The notes: generated from the letters alone by a model not told the origin. DNA of 64,000 nucleotides from Candidatus Scybalocola faecigallinarum (GCA_018711005.1 DVIT01000037.1:38183-102182), one strand, 5' to 3'. Shown: positions 26,431-36,611, numbered from the stretch's first letter. Numbers and translations: made by a program.

Positions 26431-28134
26431 TTATTCGTCGTCCCCCAGTTCTTTTTCCAGGATTTCCAGCTCCTGGGAGAACTCGCTGCGGGCCGCCTGG
26501 ATACGCACCGGATCCTGGGTATCTAATACACTTTCAAACTTTCTTAAGCACCATTCGATCTTCTGGCGCAGCTCGCCCACGCTTTCCTCATACAGCCGTT
26601 CCCCGCGCATAAGGAGCATTTTATTGGCCTCCTGCTCCCGGGGAATGATCTTCAGATAACTAAGCTCCTCCATACGTGCTTTGATCTCCTCGTCGGTCAT
26701 GGACGTCTCCTGATTTTTGATCAGAAGCTTTTCCTTACGGCCGGTAGACACAGAGGTGATCTCCACCTCTAAAATCGAGTTAATGTCATAGGTATATGTG
26801 ACGTCTACGGCCTCCTGTCCGGCAGGGCCTGCCGGAACATCCATAAAGATTTCCCCAAGACTCAGGTTATTTTTAGCGAAACGGCTTTCTCCCTGTAAAA
26901 TATTCACTCTCAGCCGGGTCTGACCGTCGTGGGCTGTATAAAGCCGCTGGGTGCGGCTGGCAGGAATGACCGTATTGCGCTCGATGATGGGACAAAAGTG
27001 TCCGGTTTCCATCTGGTTATTTTCTTTTTCAACAACCACCTCTGTTCCCAGCGTAAACGGGCATACGTCTGTTAATATGACCTCTTTTACAGCTTCCTGG
27101 CGTTCCTTCATAGCGGCCTGGATGGCGGCCCCCAAAGCGACCGCCTCATCGGGATTCACACTGCTGTTGGGCATACGCCCGAAAAGCTTTCCTACAAATT
27201 TCCGCACGATGGACAGCTTTGTGGCTCCCCCCACAAGGACGATCTCGTCGATTTCCGACAAACGGATGTTAGCGTCGGAAAGACTGCGCTTAATAGGCTT
27301 TCGGATCCGTTCCAGCAAAAACTGGCAGGCTTTTTCATAGTCCTCCAACGTCACCTTATACTCCACCGTCTCATCCTTGATCCGGCAGGTCATTTGGGAA
27401 ACCCTGCTTTTTCCAAAACCAAGCTTGCAGGCCTCTGCCTGGGCATAAAGGGCAGACTGTTCTTTGGGCGTAAGGTCTTCTTCTTTAATGTTATTATCCC
27501 GCAGGAACATTTGCAAAAGCACCTGGGTAAAGTCCTCGCCCCCCAGGTAATTATCCCCGGCCACTGCCCGCACTTCAAGGATATTTTCAAACAGTTCCAG
27601 GATCGACACATCAAAGGTTCCTCCGCCCAGGTCAAAGACCAGGAACTTGGTATTTTTATTTTTCTGATAAAGGCCATAAGCAATGGCTGCTGCCGTAGGT
27701 TCACTGATGATCCGCTCCACCTTCAGCCCGGCCAGCTCTCCGGCCCGCTTTGTGGCTTTACGCTTCACATCATTAAAATACGCCGGAACGCTAATGACTG
27801 CCTCGGTCACCGGTTCTCCCAAATATGCCTCCGCGTCCTCTTTGAGTGAACGCAGTATAAAGGAAGACAGTTCTTCCGCAGTAAAGCTTTCCTCCCCCAG
27901 AGAGTATTTCTGCTGGCTGCCCATACTCCTTTTAAATACATCTGCCGTTGTCTCCGGGTAAAGAAGCTTTCTTTCCCGGGCAGACTCGCCTACATACATC
28001 TGGTGGTTCTCATCCATACTGACCACCGACGGAGTCAGCCCCTTGCCAAGACGGTTAGGGATGATTACCGGGCCTTCGGATGTATAGCAGGCCGCAAGAC
28101 TATTGGTCGTTCCTAAATCGATTCCTATGATCAC
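26431..28134 (-). CDS. hscC: HscC-type Hsp70 chaperone
   Basis: 567 residues, shorter than DnaK (about 610-640). The ATPase domain has [14 protein letters not shown] at the start, [23 protein letters not shown] near 120, [12 protein letters not shown] and [10 protein letters not shown], and [12 protein letters not shown] near 310. The substrate-binding part and a short lid follow. The likely start is the GTG at 28134, 9 bases after AGAGG; a TTG at 28140 is nearer to it. It follows directly after the J-domain/TPR gene, so the two should act together. HscC-type proteins are specialised Hsp70s apart from the main DnaK; their clients are poorly known. Confidence 0.88.
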   Translation of the reverse strand: MIIGIDLGTTNSLAACYTSEGPVIIPNRLGKGLTPSVVSMDENHQMYVGESARERKLLYPETTADVFKRSMGSQQKYSLGEESFTAEELSSFILRSLKEDAEAYLGEPVTEAVISVPAYFNDVKRKATKRAGELAGLKVERIISEPTAAAIAYGLYQKNKNTKFLVFDLGGGTFDVSILELFENILEVRAVAGDNYLGGEDFTQVLLQMFLRDNNIKEEDLTPKEQSALYAQAEACKLGFGKSRVSQMTCRIKDETVEYKVTLEDYEKACQFLLERIRKPIKRSLSDANIRLSEIDEIVLVGGATKLSIVRKFVGKLFGRMPNSSVNPDEAVALGAAIQAAMKERQEAVKEVILTDVCPFTLGTEVVVEKENNQMETGHFCPIIERNTVIPASRTQRLYTAHDGQTRLRVNILQGESRFAKNNLSLGEIFMDVPAGPAGQEAVDVTYTYDINSILEVEITSVSTGRKEKLLIKNQETSMTDEEIKARMEELSYLKIIPREQEANKMLLMRGERLYEESVGELRQKIEWCLRKFESVLDTQDPVRIQAARSEFSQELEILEKELGDDE

Positions 28135-28140
28135 TGTCAA

Positions 28141-31100
28141 TCACCTCTTATCAGTTAAACGAAGCCAACCTTCGCATTCTATATCATACTCGCCCACAGC
28201 CTGCCCGGCCTGGACGAAACACCGCACCCCGGTCTCAGGATCTTCCTGAAATAGGGCTTTCAGCCCGGACAGCAGCAGATCCGGATTTTTTTCATTTTCT
28301 TCCGGGAGCGCTTCATCCCTGCAGTGGGCCAGCCACAGGCAGCTTCTGCTCCACAGCCGGTAATGGGACACCGGAATCCCGGAAAACTTTTTAGCCGTCA
28401 GCTGCGGCCAAAGCTGCTCCATTAATTCCCTGCTTTCATAAAAGTAACGGGCAGCCATCGTTTTATTGCCGCTCATATACCATGTACAGCCAAGAAAATA
28501 CTTTCCGGTACACACTTCCTCCCGGAAATCCTTTTCAGGCACCATATGAACAGCTTTTTCAAAGCAGCGCCGGGCTTTGGCCGGTTTTCTTTCAATATAC
28601 AGGGCATACTGGCCGGCCCTGAGTCCGCCGATAAAGCGCCAGTGGAGTTCTCTGTCAATCATCAGCAGCTTCCACCATTGTCTGGCATTTTTACGCTGGC
28701 CAAGCAAGAGCCATGCTATACATAACTTATCGGCAAACGCTTCTTTTTTTTCCGGACAATGCTCTATCCCCGCCTGGAAAACACCGGCAGCCTTCTCATA
28801 GGCTTTCTGGCGCAAAAGCATTACGCCTTTATGCATATACAGCTTATCATATTGGGGACGTTTTTCCAGCCCCAGATCATAATAGTAAAGCGCCTTTTGC
28901 AGATCACCCATACGTTCATAGCACTGTCCGGTTCTGGCACAGATCCCCGGATACAGATCGGAGTCCGCAAAAAAATTCAGGCACTTTTCAAACCACTGGA
29001 CCGCGGTTTCATATGCCTTCATGCACAGGCAGGCATAAGCCATGCTCAGCATTGCTTCCTGATTTTCCGGTTCCCGGGCAAGGATCCACCGGAAATCTTC
29101 ACAGGCCGAAGCATAATCCCCTTTATTATAGTAGGCATCGCCCCGCTCCATATGGCACTCAACTGTATTATCCCTTAAAACAGCCTGGTCCAAATGCTTC
29201 AGCGCCTTCTCCCAGTAAGAATTATTGCCTTCCTCTGCCATCTCTCTATATAAATGCCCCAGGGTAAAATGTATCCTGGGATAATCCGGTTCCAGAGCCA
29301 GTGTCTTCTTTATATAAAAGACCGCCTTTTTCCAATCCTTGCGCCGGGCATAGATCTGCCCGATCCGCTCTGTAAGAAATGCATTATCCGGCAGATGGGA
29401 AACCAGATCCAGATACATGCACAGGGCCTGGCTTTCCTGGCCTGTACATTCCAGAATCCTGGCTTTTGCGATCCTGCTGCTGTCATCGGAAGGATTCTCC
29501 TTCACAGACTCTGAAATCGTTTCCAATGCCTGAACATGCTGTCCACATTCCAGATAGCATAAAGCCATGACTCGCTTCACCTGAGCGACCCATTGGGGAG
29601 TACGGTCCGGATCCGGAGTATCCAGCACATTTTTAGCATATTCCAGGGCCAGGTCATAGTCCTTTTTCTCTTTTGCCAAAAGTCTCAGGCAGCGCAGCTT
29701 GATCAGCCGCAGCTCATCCGTCATTGCAGAAACCTTTTCCGCCTGAGCAATAATGTCTAAAGCTTCTTTTTCCTCCTGATGCTCCATAAATACTTTGGCA
29801 GCAAGCTCATATGGCCGGGGATGGTAAGGATATACCCGTGTGGCCCGGTAAAAATCGTCCACCACCTTCTGATCCAATCCAAGAGCCAAAAAGGCCTCCT
29901 GGCGCAGAATATACGCAGGGAAAAAGCCGGTTTCCTCCTCAAGAAGCTTCGTACACACATCAATACACTGCTCATGCTGCCCCATTTTATTTAATATTTC
30001 CGCCTTTACATAAAGGCAGTTAAAATGCTGGCGCACTTCTTTTTCCGATTCTATGGCTTCTTCAATATATTGTAACGCCTGCGGAAAAAGCTTTGGATCC
30101 GAATGCTCACCCATCCAGGAATAGCAGCAGGCTACTGCATAGTTGGCATAGCCCAGGCGCTTTTTCCGCTTTTCATATTCCCGGGAAGGATCCTCAAAAA
30201 TATCCAAGATCATCTGCCGCCACTGCATCAGCCAGGGCAGCGCTTCCTCGTAACGTTCCATGCACAGATAAATCCTTCCCCGGAGATTAATGTAGTCATA
30301 TTGATGCTCCGCATCCGGCTCAAAAGTCAAAAGCATTTCCAGGCACTGGTCATAGGTTTCATTCTGGCAAAGGCACCAGCCCATATCCAGAAGGAGGGTC
30401 TGATCCCCGGGCGTCTCCTTCAGTTTTTCTTCGTAATCCCTGATCAGATGGATATTCACTTCCTGAAGGATCTTCATGGCATTTTCGTCGCCCGGCGTCA
30501 GCTCAAACAGATCCATGATCCTTTCTTTTGCCTCTGCATACATTTCCTTTTGGCAAAGACACCGGGCATATGCCAGATTTGCCCCGTAGTTTTTAGGATT
30601 TTGTTCTAAAATCTCCCGGCAAATAGGCTCTGCCGCCTGGAAATCCTTGTCCAGGATCAGCACCCGGACATAACCGTTGGCAATATAGGCGCTCTTTGGA
30701 TGATCCTCCCACAGCCGGTCCAGTATTTGGCGGGCCGTGAAAATATCCCCTTTTTCCATCTGCATGAACGCCCACTCTGCTTCTGTAAATGGATGATAAA
30801 TGTCCTGATCCATCAGCTTTTGACAGATCTTCTCCCCCTCCTCATAATTTCCGTCAGCAGCAGCCTGGCGGAGGAGAAAATAATCATCAATATACTGATC
30901 AAAATCCGCCCCGCTTTCCCCTTCGCCTTCAAAGAGGGTATAATCCAGGAAATTTTCATACTTCACCAGACTTAAAATATAATCAATATAGTCCTTGGGA
31001 AAAATCTCGTATAATTCCTGCTTATCCTGGGTCAGGAAAAATGTCTGATCCACAAGCCGCCATATTTTATTAGGAAGCTTCATATGGCTGGAAAAAAAGC

Positions 31101-31473
31101 GGAGCAGGCTTATCCGTGCTTCATCGGAGCTTTCCAGGCCAATACAAACGTCATCTTCAAACAGCTGTTCCCAATTTTCAGCCTGGATGCGCTCATAAAA
31201 ATCATCATACAGCTGCCGGACCCTTTCCATCCACCGCCCCACAGGCGTATCCTCATCATAAGACTCCGCCCCCGGTTCGTTTTCCGGATGCTGCGCCGTC
31301 TTTTCAGACTGGCGTGCCTGCTCCAGGGCCTGCTCATAGGCCTGGCGCAGCTGTTTAAATTCTTCCGGATGATCTTCCGGATTGGTATGTACCAGTTTTG
31401 CCCGGTAAGCGCGCTTTAGCGCATCCTCATCCGTTGTCTCATTGATTTCAAGAATATCCCAGATTGATGCCAT
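28141..31473 (-). CDS. J-domain protein with long TPR array
   Basis: 1110 residues. The first ~60 residues form a J-like domain (IWDILEINETTDEDALKRAY, then FKQLRQAYEQALEQAR), but the loop reads VHTNPEDHPEEF, so the usual HPD is HTN at that place, as in J-like partners of HscC. Residues ~200 to 1000 are helical repeats with the TPR pattern (W/Y...A...Y...P), for example KAVFYIKKTLALEPDYPRIH and KALYYYDLGLEKRPQYDKLY. No membrane segment. It probably delivers or organises protein clients for the Hsp70 encoded just downstream. The altered HPD raises the question whether it stimulates ATP hydrolysis in the normal way. Confidence 0.85.
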   Translation of the reverse strand: MASIWDILEINETTDEDALKRAYRAKLVHTNPEDHPEEFKQLRQAYEQALEQARQSEKTAQHPENEPGAESYDEDTPVGRWMERVRQLYDDFYERIQAENWEQLFEDDVCIGLESSDEARISLLRFFSSHMKLPNKIWRLVDQTFFLTQDKQELYEIFPKDYIDYILSLVKYENFLDYTLFEGEGESGADFDQYIDDYFLLRQAAADGNYEEGEKICQKLMDQDIYHPFTEAEWAFMQMEKGDIFTARQILDRLWEDHPKSAYIANGYVRVLILDKDFQAAEPICREILEQNPKNYGANLAYARCLCQKEMYAEAKERIMDLFELTPGDENAMKILQEVNIHLIRDYEEKLKETPGDQTLLLDMGWCLCQNETYDQCLEMLLTFEPDAEHQYDYINLRGRIYLCMERYEEALPWLMQWRQMILDIFEDPSREYEKRKKRLGYANYAVACCYSWMGEHSDPKLFPQALQYIEEAIESEKEVRQHFNCLYVKAEILNKMGQHEQCIDVCTKLLEEETGFFPAYILRQEAFLALGLDQKVVDDFYRATRVYPYHPRPYELAAKVFMEHQEEKEALDIIAQAEKVSAMTDELRLIKLRCLRLLAKEKKDYDLALEYAKNVLDTPDPDRTPQWVAQVKRVMALCYLECGQHVQALETISESVKENPSDDSSRIAKARILECTGQESQALCMYLDLVSHLPDNAFLTERIGQIYARRKDWKKAVFYIKKTLALEPDYPRIHFTLGHLYREMAEEGNNSYWEKALKHLDQAVLRDNTVECHMERGDAYYNKGDYASACEDFRWILAREPENQEAMLSMAYACLCMKAYETAVQWFEKCLNFFADSDLYPGICARTGQCYERMGDLQKALYYYDLGLEKRPQYDKLYMHKGVMLLRQKAYEKAAGVFQAGIEHCPEKKEAFADKLCIAWLLLGQRKNARQWWKLLMIDRELHWRFIGGLRAGQYALYIERKPAKARRCFEKAVHMVPEKDFREEVCTGKYFLGCTWYMSGNKTMAARYFYESRELMEQLWPQLTAKKFSGIPVSHYRLWSRSCLWLAHCRDEALPEENEKNPDLLLSGLKALFQEDPETGVRCFVQAGQAVGEYDIECEGWLRLTDKR

Positions 31474-31570
31474 AAACCTTCTCCCACTTTTTATTGTATA
31501 CTAGCTATTATACCACCGTTTGCCCAAGAAATCCACGCAAACCGGATGCCTTTTTATGCATCAAGGGCAT

Positions 31571-31598
31571 GTAACCGTTCAGCTGGCGGAAGTGTTAC
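31571..31598. repeat. Dispersed GTAACNGTTC palindrome, copy 2
   Basis: GTAACCGTTCAGC on the left and an imperfect mirror ending AGTGTTAC on the right, 28 bases, between the J-domain gene and asd, next to the asd terminator. It matches the copy near 25892 in its outer GTAAC and in GTTC. Confidence 0.5.
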
Positions 31599-31601
31599 AT
31601 G

Positions 31602-31646
31602 CATAAAAACAGACGTATGACATGAAAAAGCTTGTGTCATACGCCT
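31602..31646 (-). terminator. Terminator of asd
   Basis: A stem between 31611-31622 and 31635-31646 (one mismatch) encloses a loop, and on the minus strand it is followed by TGTTTTTATG. It lies about 50 bases after the asd stop. Confidence 0.75.
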
Positions 31647-31697
31647 GCTTATTTTACATTTTAAATTCTGGCTTGATTTTATGCATGCTTTCCGTTT

Positions 31698-32783
31698 TTA
31701 CTTTGCTGTAATATAACCCTGAGCTGTAAGAAGTTCAGCGCAAAGGATAGCGCCGCCGGCTGCGCCGCGGACAGTGTTATGGGAAAGTCCTACAAATTTG
31801 TAATCAAAGATCACATCTTCTCTTAAACGGCCTACGGAAATACCCATACCGTTTTCATAATCCACATCTAACCGGACCTGAGGACGGTTGTCTTCCTCTA
31901 AATACTGGATAAACTGCTTTGGAGCGCTGGGCAGGTTAAGCTCCTGAGGAAGTCCCTTAAAGCTTCTCAATTTTTCGATGAGCTGTTCTTTTGCAGGCTT
32001 TTTAGCGAAGTTTACAAAAACTGCTGCTGTATGGCCGTCCAGTACCGGAACACGGATACACTGTGTGGTGATCACAGGGCCTTCGGCTTTAACGATCTGG
32101 CCGTTTTCAATATGTCCCCAAAGACGGAGGGGTTCCTGCTCACTCTTTTCTTCTTCCCCGCCGATGTATGGGATAATATTTTCCACCATCTCCGGCCAGT
32201 CTTTAAATGTCTTTCCGGCGCCGGAAATCGCCTGATATGTTGTGGCAACGACCTGCGTGGGCTCAAATTCTTTCCATGCAGTCAGCACAGGCGCATAGCT
32301 TTGGATGGAGCAGTTCGGTTTAACGGCAACAAAGCCTTTCTGTGTTCCAAGGCGCTTTTTCTGATGCTCGATCACAGCAAAATGCTCCGGATTGATCTCC
32401 GGCACTACCATGGGCACATCCGGTGTCCAGCGGTGAGCGCTGTTATTGGAAACAACCGGTGTCTCTGTCTTTGCATATGCATCCTCAATGGCCCGGATTT
32501 CTTCTTTTGTCATATCAACAGCGCTAAACACAAAATCCACCTGTTCAGCAACTTTTTCGATCTCATTTACATTCATAACCACCAGCTTCTTTACAGCCTC
32601 AGGCATGGGCTTTGTCATCTTCCAGCGGCTGCCTACAGCTTCTTCATATGTCAATCCTGCGGAACGGGGGCTTGCTGCAATCGCTACCACCTCAAACCAT
32701 GGATGATTTTCCAGCAAAGAAATAAAACGCTGTCCAACCATACCTGTTCCGCCAAGAACACCTACTCTTAATTTCTTTTCCAT
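31698..32783 (-). CDS. asd: Aspartate-semialdehyde dehydrogenase (archaeal/eukaryote type)
   Basis: 361 residues from the ATG at 32783 (AAGGAG 10 bases upstream; the frame extends further but without a ribosome site). The NADP-binding GxxGxxG is GVLGGTGMVGQRF, the catalytic Cys stands in VKPNCSIQSYAP near residue 150, and a His-containing HRW/SNNSAHRW motif is near 115. It reduces aspartyl phosphate to aspartate semialdehyde for lysine, methionine and threonine synthesis. The sequence is of the archaeal/fungal subfamily, which some Firmicutes use. It is monocistronic, with its own promoter and terminator, and no lysine riboswitch is visible. Confidence 0.93.
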   Translation of the reverse strand: MEKKLRVGVLGGTGMVGQRFISLLENHPWFEVVAIAASPRSAGLTYEEAVGSRWKMTKPMPEAVKKLVVMNVNEIEKVAEQVDFVFSAVDMTKEEIRAIEDAYAKTETPVVSNNSAHRWTPDVPMVVPEINPEHFAVIEHQKKRLGTQKGFVAVKPNCSIQSYAPVLTAWKEFEPTQVVATTYQAISGAGKTFKDWPEMVENIIPYIGGEEEKSEQEPLRLWGHIENGQIVKAEGPVITTQCIRVPVLDGHTAAVFVNFAKKPAKEQLIEKLRSFKGLPQELNLPSAPKQFIQYLEEDNRPQVRLDVDYENGMGISVGRLREDVIFDYKFVGLSHNTVRGAAGGAILCAELLTAQGYITAK

Positions 32784-32845
32784 TGATGATCCACTCCTTT
32801 TTCTCCCAAATGTCCGTTTCACAAAAACATTTGTCGTTGCATAGA

Positions 32846-32875
32846 AATATACCATATCTTTACTTCTAAAATCAA
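32846..32875 (-). promoter_or_regulatory. Putative asd promoter
   Basis: On the minus strand TTGATT (32870-32875) and TATATT (32846-32851) are 18 bases apart, about 60 bases before the asd start codon. Both boxes depart by one or two bases from the sigma-A consensus. Confidence 0.5.
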
Positions 32876-32943
32876 CCCTTTTTTCATCCCCGCACTGTTT
32901 TTTGTATAATATTCAAACTTTTTCATCATTTCCCCCACAAACC

Positions 32944-33054
32944 TACACAAAATACACAAAAATATGATATGATTAAGCCATGCATATCTGTACAGCCCCC
33001 GCGTTCCGGAAAGCCAGCTCACCGGAATACAACGATGGCTTGCCATGCATATCT
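32944..33054 (+). promoter_or_regulatory. Putative promoter and structured leader of the moxR operon
   Basis: TACACA (32944-32949) and TATGAT (32968-32973), 18 bases apart, make a plausible promoter. Downstream, AAGCCAT (32975-32981) pairs with ATGGCTT (33035-33041) around an inner stem TTCCGG/CCGGAA, and the 13-base sequence GCCATGCATATCT occurs twice (32977-32989, 33042-33054). The leader could bind a regulator or fold as RNA. The start codon is 25 bases after the second copy. Confidence 0.4.
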
Positions 33055-33078
33055 ATATAATAACGGAGGAAACGCTTT

Positions 33079-34035
33079 ATGACAACACCGGATATTGAAA
33101 AATTATGTACGAATATTAAATCAGAAATTGAAAAGGTTATTGTGGGGAAATCGGAAAATATCGATTATATTTTAACTGCCATCCTTGCCGGGGGCCATAT
33201 TCTTTTAGAGGATGTTCCCGGCACAGGAAAAACGATGCTTTCAAAAACACTGGCCGCATGTATTGACGGAACATTTTCCCGGATCCAGTTTACGCCGGAC
33301 CTGCTCCCATCGGATGTGACCGGAATCAATTTTTTTGATACATCTAAAAATGCCTTTGTTTTCCGGGAGGGACCTGTTTTTTCCAACATCCTTCTGGCCG
33401 ACGAGATCAACCGTGCCACCCCAAGGACCCAGTCCAGTCTGCTGGAGGCCATGGAAGAACGTCAGGTCACTGTAGACGGCCAGACCCGGAAACTGCCGGA
33501 ACCCTTTTTTGTGATCGCCACACAAAATCCCGTGGAAACTGCCGGCACATTTCCATTGCCGGAGGCCCAGCTGGACCGTTTTCTCATGAAGCTGTCCATG
33601 GGACTGCCTGAACGTTCCGACGAAATGGCAATTCTGGAAAACTTTATGAATAACGATCCTGTCCGGTCCGTCCAAAGTGCCTGCACGATCCGGGAGCTTT
33701 GCCAGATGAAGGAAACGGTCCGGCAGATTTTTGTCCATCCTTCCCTTCGGGAATATATTGTAGACATTGCCCGTCAGACGCGGAAGCACTCAAAGATCGC
33801 CCTTGGCCTGAGCCCAAGAGGCAGTCTTGCCCTTATGAAAGCCGCACAGGCCCAGGCTGCCATCCGGGGCAGGGATTATGTTGTCCCTGAGGATATTAAG
33901 CATCTGGCCGTCCCTGTGATTGCCCACAGGCTTATGCTGTCCCATTCCATGTCGGCCTCTGCCGCAGAAGCCGTCCAGATCGTACAGGAGCTTATGGACG
34001 CTGTCCCGGTTCCAACAGAGGAGTGGAAAAAATAA
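33079..34035 (+). CDS. MoxR-family AAA+ ATPase
   Basis: 318 residues. Walker A is DVPGTGKTMLSK near residue 40, Walker B LLADEINRATPRTQSSLLEAMEE near 108, and sensor region FFVIATQNPVE near 142; the C-terminal lid domain has RGSLALMKAAQA. MoxR ATPases are chaperones that usually work with the DUF58 protein encoded next. GGAGG lies about 9 bases before the ATG. The next gene starts on the base after its stop. It is the first gene of the only plus-strand operon in the middle of the window. Confidence 0.92.
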   Translation: MTTPDIEKLCTNIKSEIEKVIVGKSENIDYILTAILAGGHILLEDVPGTGKTMLSKTLAACIDGTFSRIQFTPDLLPSDVTGINFFDTSKNAFVFREGPVFSNILLADEINRATPRTQSSLLEAMEERQVTVDGQTRKLPEPFFVIATQNPVETAGTFPLPEAQLDRFLMKLSMGLPERSDEMAILENFMNNDPVRSVQSACTIRELCQMKETVRQIFVHPSLREYIVDIARQTRKHSKIALGLSPRGSLALMKAAQAQAAIRGRDYVVPEDIKHLAVPVIAHRLMLSHSMSASAAEAVQIVQELMDAVPVPTEEWKK

Positions 34036-35169
34036 ATGAGTATCCTTTTTGCCGCACTGGCTCTTTTTATCCTGTACCTGACCCAGCGGACCCTGTATAT
34101 GCGTATATGGGACCGGGATCTGAATGCTGCGGTTACATATTCCTGTGAAACTGCTGTGGAAGGGGAAGACGCCGCTTTAGTAGAGGTGGTCGTTAATAAC
34201 AAGAAGCTTCCTCTCCCGGCGCTGACAGTAAAGTTCCAGACTTCCCGGAAGCTTCTGTTTCATGACAGCCAAAACAGCGCTGTAACAGACCTGTATTACC
34301 GCAGCGATATTTTTTCTCTGGGCAGCCGTGAAAAGATCACCCGGACCCTGCCCTTTACGTGTACCCACAGAGGCTATTACACCATTACCCAAATGGCCCT
34401 GACCTGCACGGATCTGCTTTATATTGAAAAGTTTTCAAAGCTCCAGGACAATTTCACCCAGCTGTATGTATATCCCCGCTATGTGGATATACGCCGGCTG
34501 CTGATCCCCTTTAACCAGCTCTACGGCAGTCTTTTGACCCGCCGCCGCTTTATGGAGGATCCTTTTGAATTTCGGGGGATCCGGGAATACCAGCCCTTTG
34601 ATCCCATGCGTTCTATTAACTGGAAGGCCTACGCCCGTACCCAGGAGCTTAAAGTAAATATTTATGAAAATACCGCCTCCCAGGAGGTCTGTATTTATCT
34701 GGACCTGGAAAACTTCGGCTATGCCAACCACTATGATATTATGGAAGAAAATATACGGCTGGCCGCTACATTTTCTGACATGTTCATTGCCAAAGGGATC
34801 CCTGTATCCCTAAAGACCAACGGATGTGACTGTACCTCCGCCCTTCCAGTGTGTGTGGACGGCGGTACCGGCGCAGGGCACCAGACCCGGATGCTCCAAA
34901 GCCTGGCCCGGATCGATCTGGAGCTTCCTGTAAAGCATTTGTCCTTTACCCTTCGGGAGGCCCTGGCCAAAGGCGGCCAGCCGCCATGTATGATCTTTAT
35001 TTCAAATTACTGCCGTGACGATCTGACAGATACCCTGAAAGATATTTTTTCCGGCAATGAGGGATGCTGTCTGATCTGCACCGGACATAAAGACATGTTT
35101 GAAGGCTTTAACCTGCCGGCAGAAATTGCAGAAAAAACCCTGATGTGGGAGGTGGAACACATTGACTGA
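34036..35169 (+). CDS. DUF58 domain protein with N-terminal membrane segment
   Basis: 377 residues. A short hydrophobic helix at the start (FAALALFILYLTQRTLYM) is followed by a beta-rich region and then the DUF58 core, FEFRGIREYQPFDPMRSINWKAYART near residues 175-200, typical of this VWA-related family. GAGGAG precedes the ATG, which follows the moxR stop directly. DUF58 proteins are thought to be assembled or remodelled by MoxR; their biochemical role is not settled. Confidence 0.9.
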   Translation: MSILFAALALFILYLTQRTLYMRIWDRDLNAAVTYSCETAVEGEDAALVEVVVNNKKLPLPALTVKFQTSRKLLFHDSQNSAVTDLYYRSDIFSLGSREKITRTLPFTCTHRGYYTITQMALTCTDLLYIEKFSKLQDNFTQLYVYPRYVDIRRLLIPFNQLYGSLLTRRRFMEDPFEFRGIREYQPFDPMRSINWKAYARTQELKVNIYENTASQEVCIYLDLENFGYANHYDIMEENIRLAATFSDMFIAKGIPVSLKTNGCDCTSALPVCVDGGTGAGHQTRMLQSLARIDLELPVKHLSFTLREALAKGGQPPCMIFISNYCRDDLTDTLKDIFSGNEGCCLICTGHKDMFEGFNLPAEIAEKTLMWEVEHID

Positions 35170-36523
35170 TACATTGAAAAAGGTATGTACAGCTGCCGGT
35201 TTTTTTTCCTGGTGCTGTTTGTATTTTGCCTGTGTCTCCTGTATTTTAACCCTGATCTCCAACGATCCTGCGGACTTTTTAACGGCCCTTATCCTGGTCA
35301 TTCCCTTTGCCGGGACAATGCTTTTAAGCCGCAGCGCCAAAAATGCCGCCCTTTATATTGGCTATCATATCCTGCTCCTGGCTGTGATCTGGGGCATGGA
35401 TCAGGCAGGACTGTTTTTGCAGGCCTGGCGGCCATGGGTATTTTCCGGGCTGATCCTTGCAGCTATGATCATCTTTTTTGCCAAGCGCATTTACAGCGGC
35501 AAAACAGATGACGATGATATGCCTCAGCCGGATCATCCCTACCCCGGCCCGGCAGCCGGCCCGGGACATTCTTCCCAAAGCCCGGATGCACCGGAGGGTC
35601 CTGCCCGTTCCCGGCGCAGTACCTATTTTAGCGTTCATCCGGCAGCCGCAGTGGTGTTTTTCATTTTGTGGCTGGCTGCTGACGCACTGGATGCTCCACA
35701 GACGGCCATAGCCATGACACTGTGCGCCTGTGTCTTTTTGCTCACAGCCATATTGACCATTTACCTGACCAATATTGAAGACTATATTTCCGGAAACAGG
35801 CAGATCGCCAACATTCCCATAAAGGCCATTATCCGCTCCGGGAACGGGTCCATCACAGCCTTTCTCTTGCTGGGTCTTGTCCTTATGGCAGTCTTTACCC
35901 ATATGGGGCTGGAACGGTTTCTGACAGGCTTAAAGGATCTTTTGCTGGCCATTATCCGCTTTCTTTTTTCATTCCTTCCCCAGGGAAATGATGCTGCTCC
36001 CGTTCCGGAAACTGAAGTCCAGGCATCTGCACCTTCCGGATTTCCTTTGGAAGGCGGGAAGACATCTCCCATTATGGAGGCGATCAGCAATTTTCTAGTG
36101 GCTTTTATGCAGATCGCCCTGATCCTTGGCGCAGCTGCTTTGGTCATTTATATTGTCTATCAGCTGTGGAGCCGCTTTCTTGGAAGCAGTTTAAAAAAGG
36201 AAGCTTCTGCAAAAGATCCCTCCGGGCCAAACGATGTGGTGGAAAAGCTGAAAAAAACGCCGTCCTCCAAACGAGGGCCGCTGTTTTTCTCATCCTTGCC
36301 AAAAAACAAGATCCGTCGGATTTATTATAAGAAAATATCCGGCCGGCACAAACAGGCCGCCATTGATCCGTCCATGACCCCGGATCAGCTTACCCGGGCC
36401 ATTACACCAAATGATCCGGAAGCGGCCCGGAAATTTACGGAAATCTACGAAAAAGCCCGTTATTCCAAAACACCGGACGATGGGGATATTTCTGCATACA
36501 AAGAACTTTCAAGGAAAATTTAA
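35162..36523 (+). CDS. Membrane protein with DUF4129-like C-terminus
   Basis: 453 residues from a TTG start (35162) overlapping the DUF58 gene, with AGGTGG about 6 bases upstream. There are about seven or eight membrane helices between residues 10 and 345, interrupted by a Pro/Gly-rich loop at about 118-150. The C-terminal ~70 residues (MTPDQLTRAI... FTEIYEKARYSK) match the end of DUF4129/transglutaminase-like proteins that complete moxR-DUF58 operons. The transglutaminase domain itself is absent, so this is a reduced form. Confidence 0.75.
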   Translation: MTDTLKKVCTAAGFFSWCCLYFACVSCILTLISNDPADFLTALILVIPFAGTMLLSRSAKNAALYIGYHILLLAVIWGMDQAGLFLQAWRPWVFSGLILAAMIIFFAKRIYSGKTDDDDMPQPDHPYPGPAAGPGHSSQSPDAPEGPARSRRSTYFSVHPAAAVVFFILWLAADALDAPQTAIAMTLCACVFLLTAILTIYLTNIEDYISGNRQIANIPIKAIIRSGNGSITAFLLLGLVLMAVFTHMGLERFLTGLKDLLLAIIRFLFSFLPQGNDAAPVPETEVQASAPSGFPLEGGKTSPIMEAISNFLVAFMQIALILGAAALVIYIVYQLWSRFLGSSLKKEASAKDPSGPNDVVEKLKKTPSSKRGPLFFSSLPKNKIRRIYYKKISGRHKQAAIDPSMTPDQLTRAITPNDPEAARKFTEIYEKARYSKTPDDGDISAYKELSRKI

Positions 36524-36611
36524 GATAAAAACATCCATGACAATACTTTCGCCAGATCTGCCCATTGACCTTTCGGCAGCGTCCCATAAAGAAATAAAAA
36601 GAATTTTGGTC

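Noticed and set aside
32031..32771. A 246-codon open frame on the plus strand
   Set aside because: Antisense to asd, whose catalytic motifs are intact; rich in Cys/His/Leu as expected of shadow frames.
31646..33078. Lysine riboswitch or T-box upstream of asd
   Set aside because: The leader between the promoter and asd is only about 60 bases and has no such structure.
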